From: an uncultured Oxalobacteraceae bacterium
GTDB taxonomy: Bacteria; Pseudomonadota; Gammaproteobacteria; Burkholderiales; Burkholderiaceae
Length of the DNA: 8,551 bases
Direction of reading: 5' to 3'
Assembly (NCBI GenBank): GCA_946480015.1
Contig: CAMLIL010000150.1
Coordinates: 1 to 8,551 of the forward strand
This document shows, piece by piece, positions 8,201 to 8,551 of this stretch. Within the stretch, counting starts at the first letter, position 1. Every line of letters begins with the position of its first letter. The position numbers and the translations under genes are program-made. The notes under the pieces were generated by a model. That model saw nothing but the letters and a program-made list of their open reading frames with translations, did not search any database and was not told where the DNA came from.

Positions 8201-8347
8201 CCGATCGGGCGTCCCTCGCGCCTTACCTACACCTTCCCGCACTTCATGGGTTACCGCTACGCGCTCTTCTATTATTCGACGCAGACCGCCGGCGGCCGCG
8301 TCGACTTTGACTACTACCGGATCGGTCAAAGCGGGGGCTCCCGCTGA
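5258..8347 (+). CDS. Secreted double GH43 enzyme: GH43 - CBM6 - GH43 - beta-xylosidase C-terminal domain
   Basis: A 1029-residue protein with two family-43 catalytic modules. Residues 1-24 are a Sec signal peptide (cleavage near SFA|HN). Module 1 (about 25-340) resembles XynD-like arabinofuranosidase/xylosidase enzymes: TADPAPM with base D36, SIDPTVYIDDNG with D163, and SYEEGPWLYK with acid E239. A CBM6-type domain follows (about 353-482: RVEAETIA, NVRDIHDGAYIQVRNVDFG, FKFDYWQF). A Pro/Ala linker (about 485-503) leads to module 2 (about 504-795), GH43_12-like: IRVGKTYYMSSTTMHMSPGLPIMKSTDLVNW, with base D516, GDHSLFFDDDG with D628, and AEGSQLSKINGRYY with acid E687. About 800-1023 is a concanavalin-like beta-xylosidase C-terminal domain. 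Both catalytic triads look intact. Such enzymes release xylose or arabinose from arabinoxylan. The gene lies 40 nt after the PA14 gene; no clear Shine-Dalgarno precedes the ATG, so coupling to the upstream gene is possible. Confidence 0.93.
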   Translation: MKKTHCPALVLLSVLVSLPAASFAHNPIIQTMYTADPAPMVHKGTLYLFSSHDQDVGEKNNFNMKDWVLATTTDMVNWTQHGAIASLRDFAWAAKEISGWDGFDNGAWAPQVIERDGKWYLYAPVQGRGIGVLVADNPLGPYTDPIKKPLIAGHAGGLYDSIDPTVYIDDNGQAYLAWGNPNLWSVKLNKDMISYDTSVGENGIIRHPMTVKALGERNPPDTQGTTLPKRALRGTSYEEGPWLYKRKNLAYLFFAGGPIPEHLAYATGPTPEGPWTYGGVVMPPQSAFTNHPGVVDFKGKTYLFYHNAALPGGDGFKRSVAVDELKFNPDGSVPMVQPTREGPAPVATLDPYKRVEAETIAWSSGVKIEPSSAGGQNVRDIHDGAYIQVRNVDFGAPGARAFMASLSSTAKPKQATGAKIEIRLGKLDGQLIGTLPVSGTGGQWKPQSVRVSGASGVQDVFFVFRGAAGEELFKFDYWQFAHHDLPADRDSGAPRPGPAAKADRAHNPVIWADVPDIAVIRVGKTYYMSSTTMHMSPGLPIMKSTDLVNWSMASYAYDTLADNEAFRLENGKNAYGEGSWASSLRYHDGMFYASTFSATAGGRTHIYATRNPGRGPWKETSFEPALGDHSLFFDDDGRVYMVFGGGRISLRELKPDLTGFKPGGVNKVIIENANALFGADQGGLKAEGSQLSKINGRYYLFNIASPKTRWARTVIVHRADKIDGPYEGRIALDDRGIAQGGLIDTPEGKWYAYLFKDNGAVGRVPYLVPVTWKDGWPVLGQDGEVPMTLDIPAGRQGRSGASGIVASDEFDRSPGAPALPLAWQWNHNPEPRNWSLTKRPGYLSFVTSRVDSSLPEARNTLTQRTFGPDSFATTSIDVSGMKDGDWTGLAAFQKKYGFVGVKMSAGARSLVMVSADSGQPEEVASIPLSGKTVHLKVECEFQSAPDDARFGVDENGAKTYGIPGAPEVARFSYSLDGKSWTPIGRPSRLTYTFPHFMGYRYALFYYSTQTAGGRVDFDYYRIGQSGGSR

Positions 8348-8360
8348 CCGCCGCCAGCGG
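8330..8360. terminator. Hairpins at the convergent GH43 / AraC junction
   Basis: AGCGGG (8330-8335) pairs with CCCGCT (8340-8345), overlapping the GH43 stop codon. Alternatively CCGCTG (8341-8346) pairs with CAGCGG (8355-8360) over an 8-nt loop. The two folds share bases and exclude each other. Only 19 bp separate the two converging genes. Neither strand has a T-tract after the stem, so intrinsic termination is uncertain. Confidence 0.3.
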
Positions 8361-8366
8361 AGGGCC

Positions 8367-8551
8367 TTATCGCGCCGGCTCGCGCGCGTCCTTCTTGCAT
8401 GCATCCCGGAATGCCTTCGGGGTGCATTGGTATTCTTGCTTGAAGAGCTTGATGAAATATGAGGAATTTCTGTAGCCGACCGAATAGGCGACTTCTGCAA
8501 TACTGGCACCGGTGTTTTCCACCAACAGGCGCGATGCTTCGGTCAATCTGA
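8367..8551 (-). CDS. AraC-family transcriptional regulator, C-terminal fragment (N-terminus outside window)
   Basis: The minus strand carries the last 61 codons of a gene entering from the right edge, ending with TAA at 8369-8367. The visible residues include RLTEASRLLVENTGASIAEV, AYSVGYRNSSYFIKLFKQEY and QCTPKAFRDACKKD. This is the second helix-turn-helix of the AraC/XylS DNA-binding domain, with the usual IAEVAYxVGYxxxSYFxxxFK and TPxxFR signature. The effector-binding part cannot be seen, so it may be a simple AraC regulator or the output domain of a larger sensor-regulator, as found beside polysaccharide-use loci. It converges on the double-GH43 gene. Control of this cluster is inferred from position only. 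Confidence 0.9.
   Translation of the reverse strand, partial: RLTEASRLLVENTGASIAEVAYSVGYRNSSYFIKLFKQEYQCTPKAFRDACKKDAREPAR

Noticed and set aside
5321..8509. 1062-codon open frame on the minus strand, opposite the double-GH43 gene
   Set aside because: It mirrors the real gene across its whole length, has no recognisable domain or signal, and is explained by GC-rich third positions leaving the opposite strand open.

Overview
The window is a Gram-negative plant cell-wall polysaccharide locus, most likely for arabinoxylan or arabinan side-chain and backbone breakdown. High GC, Sec and lipoprotein signal peptides, a TonB-like inner-membrane anchor and overall protein style suggest a betaproteobacterium of the Massilia/Duganella (Oxalobacteraceae) type. 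A Xanthomonadales-like gammaproteobacterium cannot be excluded, because no rRNA, tRNA or housekeeping gene is present to fix the taxonomy.

Layout: positions 1-610 (minus strand) hold the N-terminal two hundred residues of a secreted DUF1593 / Sde182 nucleoside-hydrolase-like protein that runs off the left edge. A 162-bp gap with a good intrinsic terminator on the minus strand separates it from a minus-strand GH5 glycoside hydrolase lipoprotein (773-2059, probable TTG start). A 510-bp divergent intergenic region (2060-2569) follows, rich in short perfect palindromes and probably the main control region. On the plus strand come a secreted GH51 alpha-L-arabinofuranosidase (2570-4093), a membrane-anchored Pro/Ala-rich protein ending in a PA14 domain (4249-5217), and a 1029-residue secreted enzyme with two GH43 catalytic modules (5258-8347). 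At the right edge, convergent to it, is the C-terminal helix-turn-helix of an AraC-family regulator (8367-8551, truncated).

How they may work together: the GH5 lipoprotein would cut a beta-1,4-linked backbone, the GH51 enzyme and the first GH43 module would remove arabinofuranosyl branches, and the second GH43 module would trim xylo-oligosaccharides. The DUF1593 protein belongs to a family linked to polysaccharide binding. The PA14 protein is a candidate glycan-binding or sensing element held in the inner membrane. The AraC-type protein is a plausible but unproven regulator. Exact substrates are inferred from family membership only.

Most unusual item: the PA14 protein, which has the anchor and Pro-rich spacer of a TonB-type energy transducer but a PA14 domain at its C-terminus. 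No CRISPR array, insertion sequence, integrase, tRNA or rRNA was seen. A wholly new system cannot be claimed from sequence alone.
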